DNA from: Algibacter marinivivus
GTDB lineage: Bacteria > Bacteroidota > Bacteroidia > Flavobacteriales > Flavobacteriaceae
Assembly (NCBI RefSeq): GCF_003143755.1
Contig: NZ_QFRI01000001.1
Location: 434,001-498,000 of the forward strand
Direction: 5' to 3'
DNA: 64,000 bases
The notes under the pieces: model-generated
Told to the model about the DNA's origin: nothing
The model's database searches: none
The model's input: the letters and a program-made list of their open reading frames with translations, nothing else
Part shown: positions 18,991 to 29,361 of the stretch, in pieces
Numbering within the stretch: position 1 is the stretch's first letter
Layout: every line of letters begins with the position of its first letter
Translations under genes and position numbers: made by a program

Positions 18991-20346
18991 TTAAGCTACT
19001 GCTTTTCTATTTTTACCTGTCTTCATCAAACCATCATAATGTCTATTTAACAAATAAGAATTTATTTGTTGCATAGTATCAATTGCAACTCCAACCATAA
19101 TTAATAATGAGGTTCCTCCAAAAAATAAAGCCCATCCTTGTTGTACACCCATTAGTTTAACAATAACCGCTGGGAACACAGCAATAAGTGCTAAAAAGAT
19201 TGAACCTGGTAATGTTATTTGAGACATTATCTTATCTAAGTATTCCGATGTTTCAGAACCTGGACGAATACCAGGAATAAAACCACCACTACGCTTTAAG
19301 TCGTCTGCCATTTTATTGGTAGGTACTGTAATTGCTGTATAGAAGTATGTGAATACTATAATTAATAATGCAAATGTAATATTATAAACTAATCCAAAAA
19401 TATCTGAATAGTTAGTTTGTAACCATGCTCCAAATGCCGTTTCTTTTAAAAAAGAAGACCCCCCAATCAAACTAGGAACAAACATAATTGCTTGTGCAAA
19501 TATGATTGGCATTACTCCAGAAGCATTAAGCTTTAATGGAATATATTGTCTTGATCCAGCCATAGCGCTTTTCTCATAACCACCAGAAGCAGTTCTTCTT
19601 GCGTATTGTACAGCAATCCTTCTAACTCCCATGACTAACATGATAGATGCTAATATGATAACAAACCAGATAACTAGTTCTATTAAAATCATCATTAAAC
19701 CACCATTACCACCACCTGTCAATCTAGTATCAGCATTTTGGATGAATGATTGTGGCAAAGTTGCTATAATACCTACCATAATTAATAATGAAATACCGTT
19801 ACCAATACCTTTGTCTGTAATTTTTTCTCCTAACCACATCGCAAATATACAGCCTGTTACTAATATTGTAACTGATGAGAAATAAAACAATGGACCTGTT
19901 CCCAACAAAAATGCTGTTGATGGAATTCCTAATGCAGGTAAACTTGCTAAATATCCTGGGGCTTGTAATAAACAAATAGCTATGGTTAACCAACGCGTAA
20001 TTTGTGTAATTTTCTTTTGCCCACTAGCACCTTCTTTCTGAAGCTTTTGTAGGTAAGGAATAGCAATACCCATTAACTGTACAACAATAGAAGCAGAAAT
20101 GTAAGGCATAATACCCAAAGCAAAAACCGAAGCGTTTGCAAAAGCTCCACCAGTAAAAGCATTAAGTAAACCTAATAACCCACCATCAGCACTATCTGCT
20201 AAACCACCTAACTGAGATGCATCAATACCTGGTAAAACTACTTGGGCACCAAAACGATAAACTAATAACAGACTCAAAGTAACAATGATTCTGTTTCTTA
20301 GTTCTTCAATTTTCCAAACATTCTTTATTGATTCTATAAATTTCAT
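18991..20346 (-). CDS. secY: protein translocase subunit SecY
   Basis: 451 residues with about ten membrane helices. It is the channel of the Sec translocon in the inner membrane. Recognisable segments are the N-terminal [20 protein letters not shown] helix, the plug region, [14 protein letters not shown], and the cytoplasmic loop around [20 protein letters not shown] and GFIPGIRPG. It follows rplO by 14 bp, so membrane insertion capacity is coupled to ribosomal protein synthesis. Confidence 0.98.
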   Translation of the reverse strand: MKFIESIKNVWKIEELRNRIIVTLSLLLVYRFGAQVVLPGIDASQLGGLADSADGGLLGLLNAFTGGAFANASVFALGIMPYISASIVVQLMGIAIPYLQKLQKEGASGQKKITQITRWLTIAICLLQAPGYLASLPALGIPSTAFLLGTGPLFYFSSVTILVTGCIFAMWLGEKITDKGIGNGISLLIMVGIIATLPQSFIQNADTRLTGGGNGGLMMILIELVIWFVIILASIMLVMGVRRIAVQYARRTASGGYEKSAMAGSRQYIPLKLNASGVMPIIFAQAIMFVPSLIGGSSFLKETAFGAWLQTNYSDIFGLVYNITFALLIIVFTYFYTAITVPTNKMADDLKRSGGFIPGIRPGSETSEYLDKIMSQITLPGSIFLALIAVFPAVIVKLMGVQQGWALFFGGTSLLIMVGVAIDTMQQINSYLLNRHYDGLMKTGKNRKAVA

Positions 20347-20360
20347 ACTTGTAATACGTC

Positions 20361-20813
20361 TTATATAGTTACAGCTTCTCCACCAGCAGCTTCAATAGCA
20401 GCTTTTGCTGAAGCAGTAAATTTATGTGCAGATACTTTTAACTTTGCTTTTAACTCACCTCTACCTAAAATCTTAACTAGATCATTTTTTCCAGCTAAAC
20501 GGTTAGAAAATAACGTTTCAAAATCTACTGTATCTTTAATTTTCTTATCATCAACCAATTGTTGTAAAGTATCTAAGTTGATTCCTTGATACTCAACACG
20601 GTTAATATTAGTAAAACCAAACTTTGGAACACGTCTTTGTAATGGCATTTGACCACCTTCAAATCCTAGTTTCTTAGAATAACCTGAACGAGATTTAGCT
20701 CCTTTGTGACCACGAGTTGCCGTACCACCTTTACCAGAACCTTGTCCTCTACCTATTCTTTTCCCTTGGTTTTTATTTGAACCTTCTGCAGGTTTTAAAT
20801 TACTTAAATCCAT
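20361..20813 (-). CDS. rplO: 50S ribosomal protein L15
   Basis: 150 residues. Binds 23S rRNA late in 50S assembly. The Gly/Arg-rich N-terminus (GKRIGRGQGSGKGGTATRGH) and KSRSGYSKKLGFEGGQMPLQ are diagnostic. Normal length, 14 bp from rpmD and from secY. Confidence 0.98.
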   Translation of the reverse strand: MDLSNLKPAEGSNKNQGKRIGRGQGSGKGGTATRGHKGAKSRSGYSKKLGFEGGQMPLQRRVPKFGFTNINRVEYQGINLDTLQQLVDDKKIKDTVDFETLFSNRLAGKNDLVKILGRGELKAKLKVSAHKFTASAKAAIEAAGGEAVTI

Positions 20814-20827
20814 TTTCAGTTTATATT

Positions 20828-21007
20828 TTAAGCTTCTTCAACAGAAACTAAATGTGAAACTTTAGCAACCATACCAAGTATATTTGGTGTAGCTTCGTGC
20901 TCTTTTACTTGACCAATCTTTTTAAGACCAAGAGCTTCTAAAGTTCTTTTTTGTCTTTGCGTACGATTGATTGCGCTTTTAACTTTTTTTACTTTAATCT
21001 TTGCCAT
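20828..21007 (-). CDS. rpmD: 50S ribosomal protein L30
   Basis: 59 residues, starting MAKIKVKKVKSAINRTQRQK with the family stretch RTLEALGLKKIGQV and ending HLVSVEEA. ATG at 21005-21007 and TAA at 20828-20830. It falls just under common length cut-offs. It lies 11 bp after rpsE and 14 bp before rplO, as in other spc operons. Confidence 0.95.
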   Translation of the reverse strand: MAKIKVKKVKSAINRTQRQKRTLEALGLKKIGQVKEHEATPNILGMVAKVSHLVSVEEA

Positions 21008-21018
21008 CTCTGTCTGTA

Positions 21019-21543
21019 TTAAGCGTTAAAAACTTGTTCAAGTGAAATACCTCTATCTCTAGCAATAGCATTCGCATCTCTTAATTGTAATAAAGCATCA
21101 AAAGTTGCTTTTACTACATTATGAGGGTTTGAAGATCCTTGAGATTTTGATAATACATCATGTACACCAACTGCCTCAAGCACTGTTCTTACAGCACCAC
21201 CAGCAATTACACCTGTACCAGGAGCAGCAGGAATAATATTTACTCTAGCGCCACCGTATTTACCTTTTTGCTCATGTGGTAATGTTCCTTTTATAATAGG
21301 AATACGTACAAGATTTTTCTTAGCATCTTCAACAGCTTTTGCAATTGCACTAGCAACGTCTTTAGATTTTCCTAAACCTTGTCCTACAACACCAGCCTCA
21401 TCACCAACTACAACAATTGCTGAAAAACCAAATGCTCTACCACCTTTAGTTACTTTTGTAACTCTTTGTACTCCAACTAAACGATCTTTAAGATCTAATC
21501 CACCTGGTTTTACTAATTCTGCACTTTTATATTTTTTAAACAT
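21019..21543 (-). CDS. rpsE: 30S ribosomal protein S5
   Basis: 174 residues. Takes part in translational accuracy at the decoding site and in mRNA unwinding. Double-stranded-RNA-binding-like N-domain ([20 protein letters not shown]) and the C-domain with [20 protein letters not shown] and the GSSNPHNVV region are visible. Follows rplR by 6 bp. Confidence 0.98.
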   Translation of the reverse strand: MFKKYKSAELVKPGGLDLKDRLVGVQRVTKVTKGGRAFGFSAIVVVGDEAGVVGQGLGKSKDVASAIAKAVEDAKKNLVRIPIIKGTLPHEQKGKYGGARVNIIPAAPGTGVIAGGAVRTVLEAVGVHDVLSKSQGSSNPHNVVKATFDALLQLRDANAIARDRGISLEQVFNA

Positions 21544-21549
21544 AATTTC

Positions 21550-21906
21550 TTAGAATTTTAGTCCTGCTTCTCTAGCTCCTTCAGCTAATTGTTTAACTCT
21601 TCCGTGATACAAATAACCACCTCTATCAAAAGCAATAGTTTCTACACCTGCTTTTAAAGCTTTTTCAGCAAGTGCTTTACCTACTAATTTAGCTACTTCT
21701 GATTTAGTCGCTTTCGCAGAACTAATATCTTTATCTCTTGAAGATGCTGCACTGATTGTGTTACCAGTAACATCATCTACTATTTGAGCATAAATTTCTT
21801 TATTACTTCTATAAACAGCTAACCTTGGTCTTGCTTCTGTACCAGAAACAACCTTACGGATTCTGTTTTTTATTCTTAGTCTTCTTTCGTTCTTTGTCAA
21901 TGCCAT
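21550..21906 (-). CDS. rplR: 50S ribosomal protein L18
   Basis: 118 residues. Binds 5S rRNA with L5 and L25 in the central protuberance. Start [20 protein letters not shown] and end [20 protein letters not shown] are typical. Normal length, 10 bp after rplF. Confidence 0.98.
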   Translation of the reverse strand: MALTKNERRLRIKNRIRKVVSGTEARPRLAVYRSNKEIYAQIVDDVTGNTISAASSRDKDISSAKATKSEVAKLVGKALAEKALKAGVETIAFDRGGYLYHGRVKQLAEGAREAGLKF

Positions 21907-21916
21907 AACTTAATTA

Positions 21917-22459
21917 TTAAGCTGATTTACCTGCTTTTCTTCTTATTTCTTCACCAACAAACTTGACTCCTTTTCCTTTGTAAGGTTCAGGTTTTCTAAA
22001 TCCGCGGATTTTCGCAGCTACTTGACCAACAAGTTGTTTATCGAATGATGTTAGTTTCACTATTGGATTTTTTCCTTTTTCTGATATTGTTTCAACTTTT
22101 ACTTCTGGAGCAATGTTTAAAACAATATTATGAGAAAATCCTAAGGCCAAATCTAATTTTTGTCCTTGGTTTGATGCTCTATAACCTACACCTACCAATT
22201 CTAATTCTTTAGTCCATCCTTTAGATACACCTTCTATCATATTATGCATTAATGATCTATATAAACCATGTTTTGCTTTCTGATCTTTAGTATCAGAAGA
22301 ACGTGTTACCATAACATTTCCTTCTTCTACTTTAATTTCAATAGAGTCGTAATTTTGTGTTAACTCTCCTAATTTTCCTTTTACAGTTACTACGTTATCT
22401 TTAACATCAACTGTTACACCTTCTGGAATGGCTACTGGATTATTTCCTATTCTTGACAT
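21917..22459 (-). CDS. rplF: 50S ribosomal protein L6
   Basis: 180 residues in two similar domains. Located near the factor-binding stalk base. SRIGNNPVAIPEGVTVDV at the start and the RNA-binding motif AAKIRGFRKPEPYKGKGVKF near the end are diagnostic. Lies 18 bp after rpsH. Confidence 0.98.
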   Translation of the reverse strand: MSRIGNNPVAIPEGVTVDVKDNVVTVKGKLGELTQNYDSIEIKVEEGNVMVTRSSDTKDQKAKHGLYRSLMHNMIEGVSKGWTKELELVGVGYRASNQGQKLDLALGFSHNIVLNIAPEVKVETISEKGKNPIVKLTSFDKQLVGQVAAKIRGFRKPEPYKGKGVKFVGEEIRRKAGKSA

Positions 22460-22477
22460 TTCTTTCTGGCTTTAAAA

Positions 22478-22876
22478 TTAGTAAACGTAACATAAAACTT
22501 CACCTCCAACATTATCTCTTTTGGCTTGTTTACCTGTCATAACTCCGTGAGAAGTTGAAACAATAGCAATACCTAAACCGTTTAAGATACGTGGTAGCTC
22601 ATTAGCACCAGCATACTTACGTAAACCTGGTGTACTAATACGTTGAAGTTTTTTGATTACTGGTTCTTTTGTTTCTTTGTTGTACTTAAGAGCTATTTTA
22701 ATAGTTCCTTGTACAGAAGAATCATCAAACTTGTAACTTAAAATATATCCTTGTTCGAATAATATTTTAGTAATGTCTTTTTTAAGATTAGAAGCAGGAA
22801 TCTCTACCACTCTGTGGTTAGCACGCACTGCGTTTCTAATTCTTGTCAAAAAATCCGCAATTGGATCTGAGTACAT
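22478..22876 (-). CDS. rpsH: 30S ribosomal protein S8
   Basis: 132 residues. A primary 16S rRNA binder that represses the spc operon in E. coli; whether it does so here is unknown. Start MYSDPIADFLTRIRNAVRAN and the C-terminal STSHGVMTGKQAKRDNVGGE are diagnostic. The gap to rpsN is 68 bp, longer than most in the cluster. Confidence 0.98.
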   Translation of the reverse strand: MYSDPIADFLTRIRNAVRANHRVVEIPASNLKKDITKILFEQGYILSYKFDDSSVQGTIKIALKYNKETKEPVIKKLQRISTPGLRKYAGANELPRILNGLGIAIVSTSHGVMTGKQAKRDNVGGEVLCYVY

Positions 22877-22944
22877 AATGAATTGATTTTGCGGTCTTGG
22901 TTTTCGAACTATTTCGAACCTTAAACCTGATTATTTAAATAATA

Positions 22945-23214
22945 TTACCAACTAGCTTTTTTAACTCCAGGGATAAGACCTTGATTAGCCATTTCTCTGA
23001 AAGTTACACGAGAAATTCCAAAAGTTCTCATGTATCCTTTTGGTCTTCCTGTTAATTTACATCTATTATGCTGACGAATAGGAGATGCATTTTTTGGTAA
23101 CTTTTGTAATGCTTCATAATCTCCAGCTTCTTTTAAAGCTTTACGTTTTTCAGCATACTTAGCTACTGTTTTTGCTCTTTTTACCTCACGGGCTTTCATT
23201 GATTCTTTAGCCAT
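22945..23214 (-). CDS. rpsN: 30S ribosomal protein S14, zinc-free form
   Basis: 89 residues. Assembles in the 30S head. The long form with [20 protein letters not shown] and [20 protein letters not shown] lacks the CxxC pairs of the short zinc form, so it is zinc-independent. Sits between rplE and rpsH, the usual place, with a 3-bp gap after rplE. Confidence 0.98.
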   Translation of the reverse strand: MAKESMKAREVKRAKTVAKYAEKRKALKEAGDYEALQKLPKNASPIRQHNRCKLTGRPKGYMRTFGISRVTFREMANQGLIPGVKKASW

Positions 23215-23217
23215 ATC

Positions 23218-23769
23218 TTAGTTCTTTTGAAAAGGTAATCCTAATTCGTTTAATAATGATTTTGCTTCTTTATCAGTATCTGCAGTAGTTACAAATGTAA
23301 TATCCATACCAGAAATTTTATTCACTTTATCAATGTTTATTTCTGGGAAGATAATTTGCTCAGTAATTCCTAAATTGTAATTACCTCTACCGTCAAATCC
23401 TGTAGCTTTTATGCCGTTAAAATCTCTAACACGTGGAAGTGCTGAAGTTACTAAACGATCTAAAAATTCATACATTCTTTCTCCACGTAAAGTTACTTTT
23501 GCCCCAATTGGCATTCCTTTACGTAATTTGAATGATGCAACATCCTTTTTTGATAATGTAGATATCGCTTTTTGTCCAGATATAGTAGTTAACTCTTCTA
23601 CTGCGTAGTCAATTAACTTTTTGTCTGCAACTGCTGCTCCAACACCTTTAGATATTACTATCTTAGTAAGTTTAGGAACTTGCATTACATTTTTATATCC
23701 AAATTCATCTGTAAGAGCTGCAATTACTTTGCTTTTATACTCTTCTTTAAGTCTTGGTGAATATGCCAT
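23218..23769 (-). CDS. rplE: 50S ribosomal protein L5
   Basis: 183 residues. Binds 5S rRNA and contacts P-site t[21 protein letters not shown], the [20 protein letters not shown] motif and the C-terminal [16 protein letters not shown] are diagnostic. Starts 2 bp after rplX. Confidence 0.98.
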   Translation of the reverse strand: MAYSPRLKEEYKSKVIAALTDEFGYKNVMQVPKLTKIVISKGVGAAVADKKLIDYAVEELTTISGQKAISTLSKKDVASFKLRKGMPIGAKVTLRGERMYEFLDRLVTSALPRVRDFNGIKATGFDGRGNYNLGITEQIIFPEINIDKVNKISGMDITFVTTADTDKEAKSLLNELGLPFQKN

Positions 23770-23771
23770 AA

Positions 23772-24083
23772 CTATATTACTTCATTAGATTTTGTTGAAA
23801 ATCTTACTTTTTTATCGCCTTCCATTCTATATCCAACTCTAGTTGTTTCTCCTTTTGAAGTTAACAATGATAAATTAGAAATATGAATAGCGGCTTCTTT
23901 CTCTACGATTCCACCTTGAGGATTTTGTGCACTTGGTTTAGTATGTTTCTTAACCATGTTTACGCCCTCTACAATCGCTTTGTTCTTATCTATTAATACC
24001 TTTTGTACTTTACCTTCAGATCCTTTATGATCTCCAGCAATTACTTTTACAGTATCTCCAGTTTTTATTTTAAGCTTTGTCAT
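23772..24083 (-). CDS. rplX: 50S ribosomal protein L24
   Basis: 103 residues. Initiates 50S assembly at the 5' end of 23S rRNA. Contains the KOW motif [20 protein letters not shown] and the [20 protein letters not shown] stretch. Normal length, 13 bp after rplN. Confidence 0.98.
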   Translation of the reverse strand: MTKLKIKTGDTVKVIAGDHKGSEGKVQKVLIDKNKAIVEGVNMVKKHTKPSAQNPQGGIVEKEAAIHISNLSLLTSKGETTRVGYRMEGDKKVRFSTKSNEVI

Positions 24084-24096
24084 CTTATATAATGTA

Positions 24097-24465
24097 TTAA
24101 AGCACCTCTGGTGCTAATGATACAATCTTCATGAATTGCTTATCACGAAGTTCTCTAGCAACAGGACCAAATACACGTGTACCTCTCATCTCACCCGTTG
24201 GGTTTAATAAAACACAAGCATTATCATCAAATCTTATATAAGATCCGTCTGGTCTTCTTACTTCTTTCTTTGTACGAACAACAACTGCTGTAGAAACTGC
24301 TTTTTTCTTAATGTTTCCATTAGGAGTTGCATCTTTAACAGAAACAACTATCTTATCTCCTACAGAAGCGTATCTTCTTTTAGTACCTCCTAAAACACGG
24401 ATTACTAAAACCTCTTTTGCTCCAGTATTGTCTGCTACCTTTATTCTTGATTCTTGCTGTAACAT
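24097..24465 (-). CDS. rplN: 50S ribosomal protein L14
   Basis: 122 residues. Lies at the 50S-30S bridge B8. The start [20 protein letters not shown] and the end [20 protein letters not shown] are diagnostic of the highly conserved family. Starts 2 bp after rpsQ. Confidence 0.98.
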   Translation of the reverse strand: MLQQESRIKVADNTGAKEVLVIRVLGGTKRRYASVGDKIVVSVKDATPNGNIKKKAVSTAVVVRTKKEVRRPDGSYIRFDDNACVLLNPTGEMRGTRVFGPVARELRDKQFMKIVSLAPEVL

Positions 24466-24467
24466 AA

Positions 24468-24725
24468 TTATTTAGCTCTTTCTAGGATTTCTACTAATCT
24501 CCAACATTTAGATTTACTTAAAGGTCTTGTTTCCATGATCTTTACAGTATCACCAATATTGCAATCGTTCGTTTCATCGTGTGCAACGTATTTTTTCGTT
24601 TTTAACACGAACTTACCATACATAGGGTGTTTTACTTTTTTAACCTCTGCAACAACTATTGATTTTTGCATTTTGTTACTAGTAACAACTCCTATACGTT
24701 CTTTTCTTAAATTTCTTGTTTCCAT
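24468..24725 (-). CDS. rpsQ: 30S ribosomal protein S17
   Basis: 85 residues, an OB-fold primary 16S binder. [20 protein letters not shown] and [19 protein letters not shown] with [20 protein letters not shown] are diagnostic. Lies 12 bp after rpmC. Confidence 0.98.
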   Translation of the reverse strand: METRNLRKERIGVVTSNKMQKSIVVAEVKKVKHPMYGKFVLKTKKYVAHDETNDCNIGDTVKIMETRPLSKSKCWRLVEILERAK

Positions 24726-24737
24726 CTTTCAGCAGAA

Positions 24738-24929
24738 TTATTGTAATTCTCTTTTAGTTAATTCAGTCGCAATTCTAGCTACGGTTCTTCTTATAGAACG
24801 TAATTGAATTGGATTTTCTAAAGGAGATATTGCATGAGCCAATTTTAGGTCTGAATAACTCTTTTTTGTTTCACCAAGTTTTTCTTGTAACTCAGCTACA
24901 GATAATTCTTTAATTTCTGATTGTTTCAT
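24738..24929 (-). CDS. rpmC: 50S ribosomal protein L29
   Basis: 63 residues of a helical hairpin located at the tunnel exit beside L23. Two ATGs are adjacent (24930-24932 and 24927-24929); I use the second, giving MKQSEIKELSVAELQEKLGE, the usual family start, but the one-residue-longer form cannot be excluded. 12 bp after rplP. Confidence 0.96.
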   Translation of the reverse strand: MKQSEIKELSVAELQEKLGETKKSYSDLKLAHAISPLENPIQLRSIRRTVARIATELTKRELQ

Positions 24930-24941
24930 CATCTTAAATTA

Positions 24942-25361
24942 TTATGCTTCGTAATCTCGAGCGATTATAAACTTAGTTTTTACTGGTAATTTTTGTGCTG
25001 CTAAACGTAATGCTTCTCTTGCAACGTCTAATGGCACACCACCAATTTCAAATAAAACACGACCTGGTCTACATACAGCTACCCATAATTCAACGGCACC
25101 TTTACCTTTACCCATACGTACTTCAAGAGGCTTTTTTGTAATAGGCTTGTCTGGAAATATTTTAATCCAAAGTTGACCTTCTCTTTTCATGTAACGTGTA
25201 GCGGCAATACGAGCTGCTTCAATTTGACGTGCAGTAATAAACGTAGCGTCTAATGCTTTTATTCCAAAAGTTCCGTTAGAAAGTTGATGCCCTCTTCCTG
25301 AGAGACCTTTCATACGTCCTTTTTGTTGTTTACGAAATTTTGTTCTTTTAGGCTGTAACAT
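24942..25361 (-). CDS. rplP: 50S ribosomal protein L16
   Basis: 139 residues. Organises the A-site tRNA elbow region. [20 protein letters not shown], the conserved [20 protein letters not shown] and [19 protein letters not shown] are diagnostic. 21 bp after rpsC. Confidence 0.98.
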   Translation of the reverse strand: MLQPKRTKFRKQQKGRMKGLSGRGHQLSNGTFGIKALDATFITARQIEAARIAATRYMKREGQLWIKIFPDKPITKKPLEVRMGKGKGAVELWVAVCRPGRVLFEIGGVPLDVAREALRLAAQKLPVKTKFIIARDYEA

Positions 25362-25382
25362 TTTTCTTTACTTTATAAAAAA

Positions 25383-26099
25383 TTACTTTCTACGACGAGG
25401 TCCTTTATTGCCTCCTCTTGCTCCACCTTTTCCTTGCTTCTTAGATAATCCAACAAGCGGAGAAAGCTCTCTTTTACCATATACTTCACCTTTCATGATC
25501 CATACTTTAACACCCAGTCTACCATAAGTAGTGTGTGCCTCAACTAAAGCATAATCAATATCGGCTCTAAAAGTTGATAAAGGAATACGTCCTTCTTTGT
25601 AGTGTTCAGAACGTGCCATTTCAGCTCCATTTAAACGACCACTAATTTGGATTTTAATTCCTTCAGCGTTCATACGCATTGTAGCAGCAATAGCCATCTT
25701 AATTGCACGTCTGTATGAAATTCTGTTTTCAATTTGACGAGCGATGCTTGATCCTACCAAAAATGCATCAAGTTCAGGTCTTTTAATCTCAAAGATGTTA
25801 ATCTGAACTTCTTTTCCAGTAATTTTCTTAAGCTCTTCTTTTAACTTGTCTACCTCTTGACCGCCTTTACCAATAATGATACCTGGACGAGCCGTAGTGA
25901 TAGTAACGGTTACAAGTTTTAAAGTTCTTTCGATAATTACTCTACTAACACTAGCTTTAGATAAACGCGCGTGAACGTATTTTCTAATCTTATCGTCTTC
26001 GGCAAGTTTATCACCATAATCGTTTCCTCCGTACCAGTTAGATTCCCATCCTCTGATAATTCCTAAGCGATTTCCGATTGGATTTGTCTTTTGTCCCAT
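25383..26099 (-). CDS. rpsC: 30S ribosomal protein S3
   Basis: 238 residues from the ATG at 26097-26099 ([17 protein letters not shown]), the universal family start; an upstream Met at 26135 would overlap rplV and adds 12 unrelated residues. S3 lines the mRNA entry tunnel and has helicase activity with S4 and S5. A type II KH domain with GXXG motif ([18 protein letters not shown]) and the C-terminal [11 protein letters not shown] region are present. The extreme C-terminus is Gly/Arg/Lys-rich. Confidence 0.98.
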   Translation of the reverse strand: MGQKTNPIGNRLGIIRGWESNWYGGNDYGDKLAEDDKIRKYVHARLSKASVSRVIIERTLKLVTVTITTARPGIIIGKGGQEVDKLKEELKKITGKEVQINIFEIKRPELDAFLVGSSIARQIENRISYRRAIKMAIAATMRMNAEGIKIQISGRLNGAEMARSEHYKEGRIPLSTFRADIDYALVEAHTTYGRLGVKVWIMKGEVYGKRELSPLVGLSKKQGKGGARGGNKGPRRRK

Positions 26100-26106
26100 A
26101 CTCTTA

Positions 26107-26514
26107 TTAAGCTTGTGTGTTATTGTTAGCTCCAACCACTAATGTTACATGGTTTGAACGTTTTCTAATTCTGTGTGCACGACCTTGAGGTGCTGGACGT
26201 AATCTCTTTAACATAGATCCGCTATCCACTTTAATCTCTTTTACAAATAATTCTGCAGTTTCAACATCAGCATCTTCATTCTTTGCTTGCCAGTTAGCGA
26301 TAGCTGATAATAACAACTTCTCTAAACGACCAGATGCTTCCTTTTGATTAAACTTCAAAATATTCAGTGCATTCTCTACCTTTTCGCCTCTTACTAAATC
26401 AGCTACTAAGCGCATTTTTCTTGGTGATGTAGGACAATTATTAAGTTTTGCAAAAGCAACTTGCTTTTTAGCTTCCTTAATAGCGTCTGCCATTTGTTTT
26501 TTACGACTTCCCAT
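26107..26514 (-). CDS. rplV: 50S ribosomal protein L22
   Basis: 135 residues. Its beta-hairpin lines the exit tunnel near macrolide sites. [20 protein letters not shown] and [22 protein letters not shown] are diagnostic. Ends 7 bp before the S3 start and begins 6 bp after rpsS. Confidence 0.98.
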   Translation of the reverse strand: MGSRKKQMADAIKEAKKQVAFAKLNNCPTSPRKMRLVADLVRGEKVENALNILKFNQKEASGRLEKLLLSAIANWQAKNEDADVETAELFVKEIKVDSGSMLKRLRPAPQGRAHRIRKRSNHVTLVVGANNNTQA

Positions 26515-26520
26515 AGCTTA

Positions 26521-26799
26521 CTACTTTTTACCTTTATTTTTAGCACCTGCATGTCCACGGAATGAACGTGTTGGTGAAAATTCTCCTAACTTATGACCTA
26601 CCATGTTTTCAGTTACATAAACTGGTACAAATTGACGGCCATTGTGTACTGCTATAGTTTGCCCAACAAAATCCGGAGTAATCATACTGGCTCTTGACCA
26701 AGTTTTGATTACCGTTTTTTTGTTAGCTTCCACATTTGCAGCAACTTTCTTCTCTAATTTATAATGAACGTAAGGTCCTTTTTTTAATGATCTTGCCAT
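26521..26799 (-). CDS. rpsS: 30S ribosomal protein S19
   Basis: 92 residues. Forms a complex with S13 in the 30S head. [19 protein letters not shown] and [18 protein letters not shown] are diagnostic. 3 bp after rplB. Confidence 0.98.
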   Translation of the reverse strand: MARSLKKGPYVHYKLEKKVAANVEANKKTVIKTWSRASMITPDFVGQTIAVHNGRQFVPVYVTENMVGHKLGEFSPTRSFRGHAGAKNKGKK

Positions 26800-26802
26800 G
26801 TC

Positions 26803-27630
26803 TTATTTCTTTCTACGTTCTACAATATATTTATTACTTGCTTTAGTCTTAGAACGGGTTCTGTAACCTTTAGCTGGAATACCGTTTCTAGAACGAGGAT
26901 GCCCACCTGAAGACTTACCTTCACCACCACCCATTGGGTGATCAACTGGATTCATAACTACTGGTCTAGTACGTGGTCTTCTTCCTAACCATCTTGTTCT
27001 ACCTGCTTTACCTCCAACCATTAATTGATGATCTGAGTTAGACACAACACCTATAGTAGCCATACAGTTAGCAAGAATTAATCTTGTTTCTCCTGAAGGT
27101 AATTTTATAGTAGCAAACTTACCATCTCTTGCCATTAATTGAGCAAATGCACCAGCACTACGGGCCATAACAGCTCCTTGTCCTGGACGTAACTCTACGC
27201 AAGAAATAATTGTTCCTAATGGAATTTCACTTAATGGCATTGAATTTCCAATTTCTGGAGCAATACCCTCTTTACCAGATACTACATTTTGCCCAACCTG
27301 AAGTCCATTTTGTGCAATAATGTACCTTTTCTCTCCATCTTGATAGTTCAATAATGCGATAAAAGCTGTTCTGTTTGGATCGTACTCAATAGATTTAACT
27401 TCACCAGGAATCCCAGCTTTGTCTCTTTTAAAATCGATAATACGATACTTTTTCTTATGACCTCCACCAATATAGCGCATGGTCATTTTTCCTCGATTGT
27501 TTCTACCACCAGACCTTTTGTTCGGAACGAGTAAACTCTTTTCCGGCTTATCAGTAGTAATGGCATCGTAACCGTTTACTACTCTAAATCGCTGTCCTGG
27601 TGTGATTGGTTTTAATTTTCTTACTGACAT
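26803..27630 (-). CDS. rplB: 50S ribosomal protein L2
   Basis: 275 residues. Needed for subunit association and peptidyl-transferase function. [20 protein letters not shown] in the N-domain and [20 protein letters not shown] in the C-terminal loop reaching the peptidyl-transferase centre are intact. 10 bp after rplW. Confidence 0.98.
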   Translation of the reverse strand: MSVRKLKPITPGQRFRVVNGYDAITTDKPEKSLLVPNKRSGGRNNRGKMTMRYIGGGHKKKYRIIDFKRDKAGIPGEVKSIEYDPNRTAFIALLNYQDGEKRYIIAQNGLQVGQNVVSGKEGIAPEIGNSMPLSEIPLGTIISCVELRPGQGAVMARSAGAFAQLMARDGKFATIKLPSGETRLILANCMATIGVVSNSDHQLMVGGKAGRTRWLGRRPRTRPVVMNPVDHPMGGGEGKSSGGHPRSRNGIPAKGYRTRSKTKASNKYIVERRKK

Positions 27631-27640
27631 TAGTCTTTAA

Positions 27641-27931
27641 TTACATGTTACTGTATAAATCAATCATTTCACCTTCCGCCAGTTGTACAATTGCTTTTTT
27701 AACAGCATTTGTTTTACCATGTTGAATACCAGTTTTTGTAAACTTAGTACTTCTATCTGGACGGACATTTATAGTACGAACTTTTTCAACAGAAACTCCG
27801 TAAGTGGCTTCCACCGCTTTCTTGATTTCTACCTTGTTCGCCTTTGTATTCACCGCGAAAGTATAGCAGTTTCTCAACTCGCTATCTGCAGTCGCTTTTT
27901 CTGTGATTATAGGTTTAATTAAGATACTCAT
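27641..27931 (-). CDS. rplW: 50S ribosomal protein L23
   Basis: 96 residues. Docking site for trigger factor and SRP at the tunnel exit. LIKPIITEKATADSE and NKVEIKKAVEATYGVSVEKV are diagnostic. 7 bp after rplD. Confidence 0.98.
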   Translation of the reverse strand: MSILIKPIITEKATADSELRNCYTFAVNTKANKVEIKKAVEATYGVSVEKVRTINVRPDRSTKFTKTGIQHGKTNAVKKAIVQLAEGEMIDLYSNM

Positions 27932-27938
27932 CTGTTTC

Positions 27939-28568
27939 TTATTTACTTAAGTTTGTTTCAATTCCTTCTAAAGCTCCTTCTAAAAGCACTACTTGATTTG
28001 CATTTAAAATCTTGTAAGTACTTAATTCTGAAGATGTTATAACTTCTGAGCTTTTCAAATTGCGCGATGACAAATATACGTTATTATTTGACCCACCCAA
28101 CACAAAGAGTGTTTTTTTGTTTTCTAGTTCTAAAGCCTTTAAAACTGCAGTAAAATTCTTAGTCTTTACAGTATCAAAACTAAAGTCTTCTAAAACTGTA
28201 ATTGACTTCTCTCCTGCTTTGATACTTAAGGCAGATTTACGTGCTAAACGCTTTAAGTTTTTATTAAGTTTGAAGCTGTAATTTCTTGGTCTTGGACCGA
28301 ACATACGACCACCACCTTTAAATACACCAGACTTAATACTACCTGCTCTTGCCGTACCAGTTCCTTTTTGCTTTTTAATCTTACGTGTACTACCAGCAAT
28401 CTCAGCCCTTTCTTTCGATTTGTGAGTTCCCTGACGTTGGTTTGCTAAATATTGTTTAACATCCAAGTATACTGCGTGATTATTAGGCTCAATAGCAAAC
28501 ACATCTTTAGAAAGGTCTGCCTTTCTACCTGTGTCTTTTCCGTTTATATCTAAAACTGCTACTTTCAT
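27939..28568 (-). CDS. rplD: 50S ribosomal protein L4
   Basis: 209 residues. Lines the exit tunnel and, in E. coli, represses the S10 operon. QRQGTHKSKERAEIAGSTRK and the tunnel loop KKQKGTGTARAGSIKSGVFK with GGGRMFGPRPRNY are present. Its ATG overlaps the rplC stop by one base (TAATG), indicating translational coupling. Confidence 0.98.
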   Translation of the reverse strand: MKVAVLDINGKDTGRKADLSKDVFAIEPNNHAVYLDVKQYLANQRQGTHKSKERAEIAGSTRKIKKQKGTGTARAGSIKSGVFKGGGRMFGPRPRNYSFKLNKNLKRLARKSALSIKAGEKSITVLEDFSFDTVKTKNFTAVLKALELENKKTLFVLGGSNNNVYLSSRNLKSSEVITSSELSTYKILNANQVVLLEGALEGIETNLSK

Positions 28569-29185
28569 TATTTTCTAATAATTACATAAGCGTTTTTGTG
28601 ACCAGGAACACATCCTTTAACCACAAGTAAGTTCTTTTCAGCAACTACTTTTAAAACTCTTAAATTTTGAACTTTAACTGTGTCTCCACCCATTCTTCCT
28701 GCCATTTTCATTCCTTTGAAAACTCTTGCAGGGTAAGATGCAGCTCCAATAGATCCTGGTGCTCTTAAACGGTTATGTTGACCGTGAGTAGCTTGACCTA
28801 CACCACCGAAACCATGACGTTTTACAACACCTTGAAATCCTTTACCTTTAGATGTTCCTGCTACATCAACAAATTCACCTTCAGTGAAATGTTCAACAGT
28901 GATTGCATCTCCTAATTTGTACTCCTCATCAAAACCTTTGAATTCAACAACTTTGCGTTTTACAGAAGTACCCGCTTTTTTAGCATGACCTAAGTCTGCT
29001 TTAGTAGCGCTTTTTTCTGTCGCGTCATCGAAACCAAGTTGAACAGCTGAATAGCCGTCAACATCTTCAGTTCTGACTTGGGTAACGATACATGGTCCAG
29101 CTTCGATTACTGTACAAGGAATATTCTTCCCATTTTCATCAAAGATGCTGGTCATACCGATTTTTTTTCCAATTAACCCAGACAT
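28568..29185 (-). CDS. rplC: 50S ribosomal protein L3
   Basis: 205 residues. One of the two proteins that initiate 50S assembly; its loop reaches the peptidyl-transferase centre. [19 protein letters not shown] at the start and [20 protein letters not shown] in the central loop are diagnostic. A 196-bp gap with a strong terminator-like hairpin separates it from rpsJ, an unusual break inside the S10 cluster. Confidence 0.98.
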   Translation of the reverse strand: MSGLIGKKIGMTSIFDENGKNIPCTVIEAGPCIVTQVRTEDVDGYSAVQLGFDDATEKSATKADLGHAKKAGTSVKRKVVEFKGFDEEYKLGDAITVEHFTEGEFVDVAGTSKGKGFQGVVKRHGFGGVGQATHGQHNRLRAPGSIGAASYPARVFKGMKMAGRMGGDTVKVQNLRVLKVVAEKNLLVVKGCVPGHKNAYVIIRK

Positions 29186-29242
29186 ATTTATTATTTATTA
29201 ATTATTACTATTTAGTTGAAACCTAATCCAACATATATTATT

Positions 29243-29279
29243 AAAAAAATTCAGGGACAAAATACGTTTCGTCCCTGAA
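29243..29279 (-). terminator. strong terminator or attenuator between rpsJ and rplC
   Basis: Arms 29250-29262 and 29267-29279 pair over 13 positions (TTCAGGGAC core, one G-T wobble) around a 4-nt loop. On the minus strand the stem is followed directly by TTTTTTTAAT. This is a textbook intrinsic terminator, 100 bp past rpsJ and 65 bp ahead of rplC. It may end the str transcript or act as an attenuator in an rplC leader. Confidence 0.8.
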
Positions 29280-29340
29280 ATGTATTTATCCGTTTTTCCC
29301 GCGACCGCATCGGTGGGACATTTTAATTTCTCTTAACGAG

Positions 29341-29361
29341 ATCCCGAAACAATTTCGGGAT
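29341..29361. repeat. 21-bp palindrome after rpsJ
   Basis: ATCCCGAAA, CAA, TTTCGGGAT: a perfect 9-bp stem with 3-nt loop and no T-run on either side, so it is not a standard terminator. I recall this palindrome as a frequent dispersed element in flavobacterial intergenic DNA. It starts 20 bp after the rpsJ stop codon. A GC-rich imperfect hairpin (CCCGCGACCGCATCGGTGGG) follows at 29298-29317. Confidence 0.55.
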
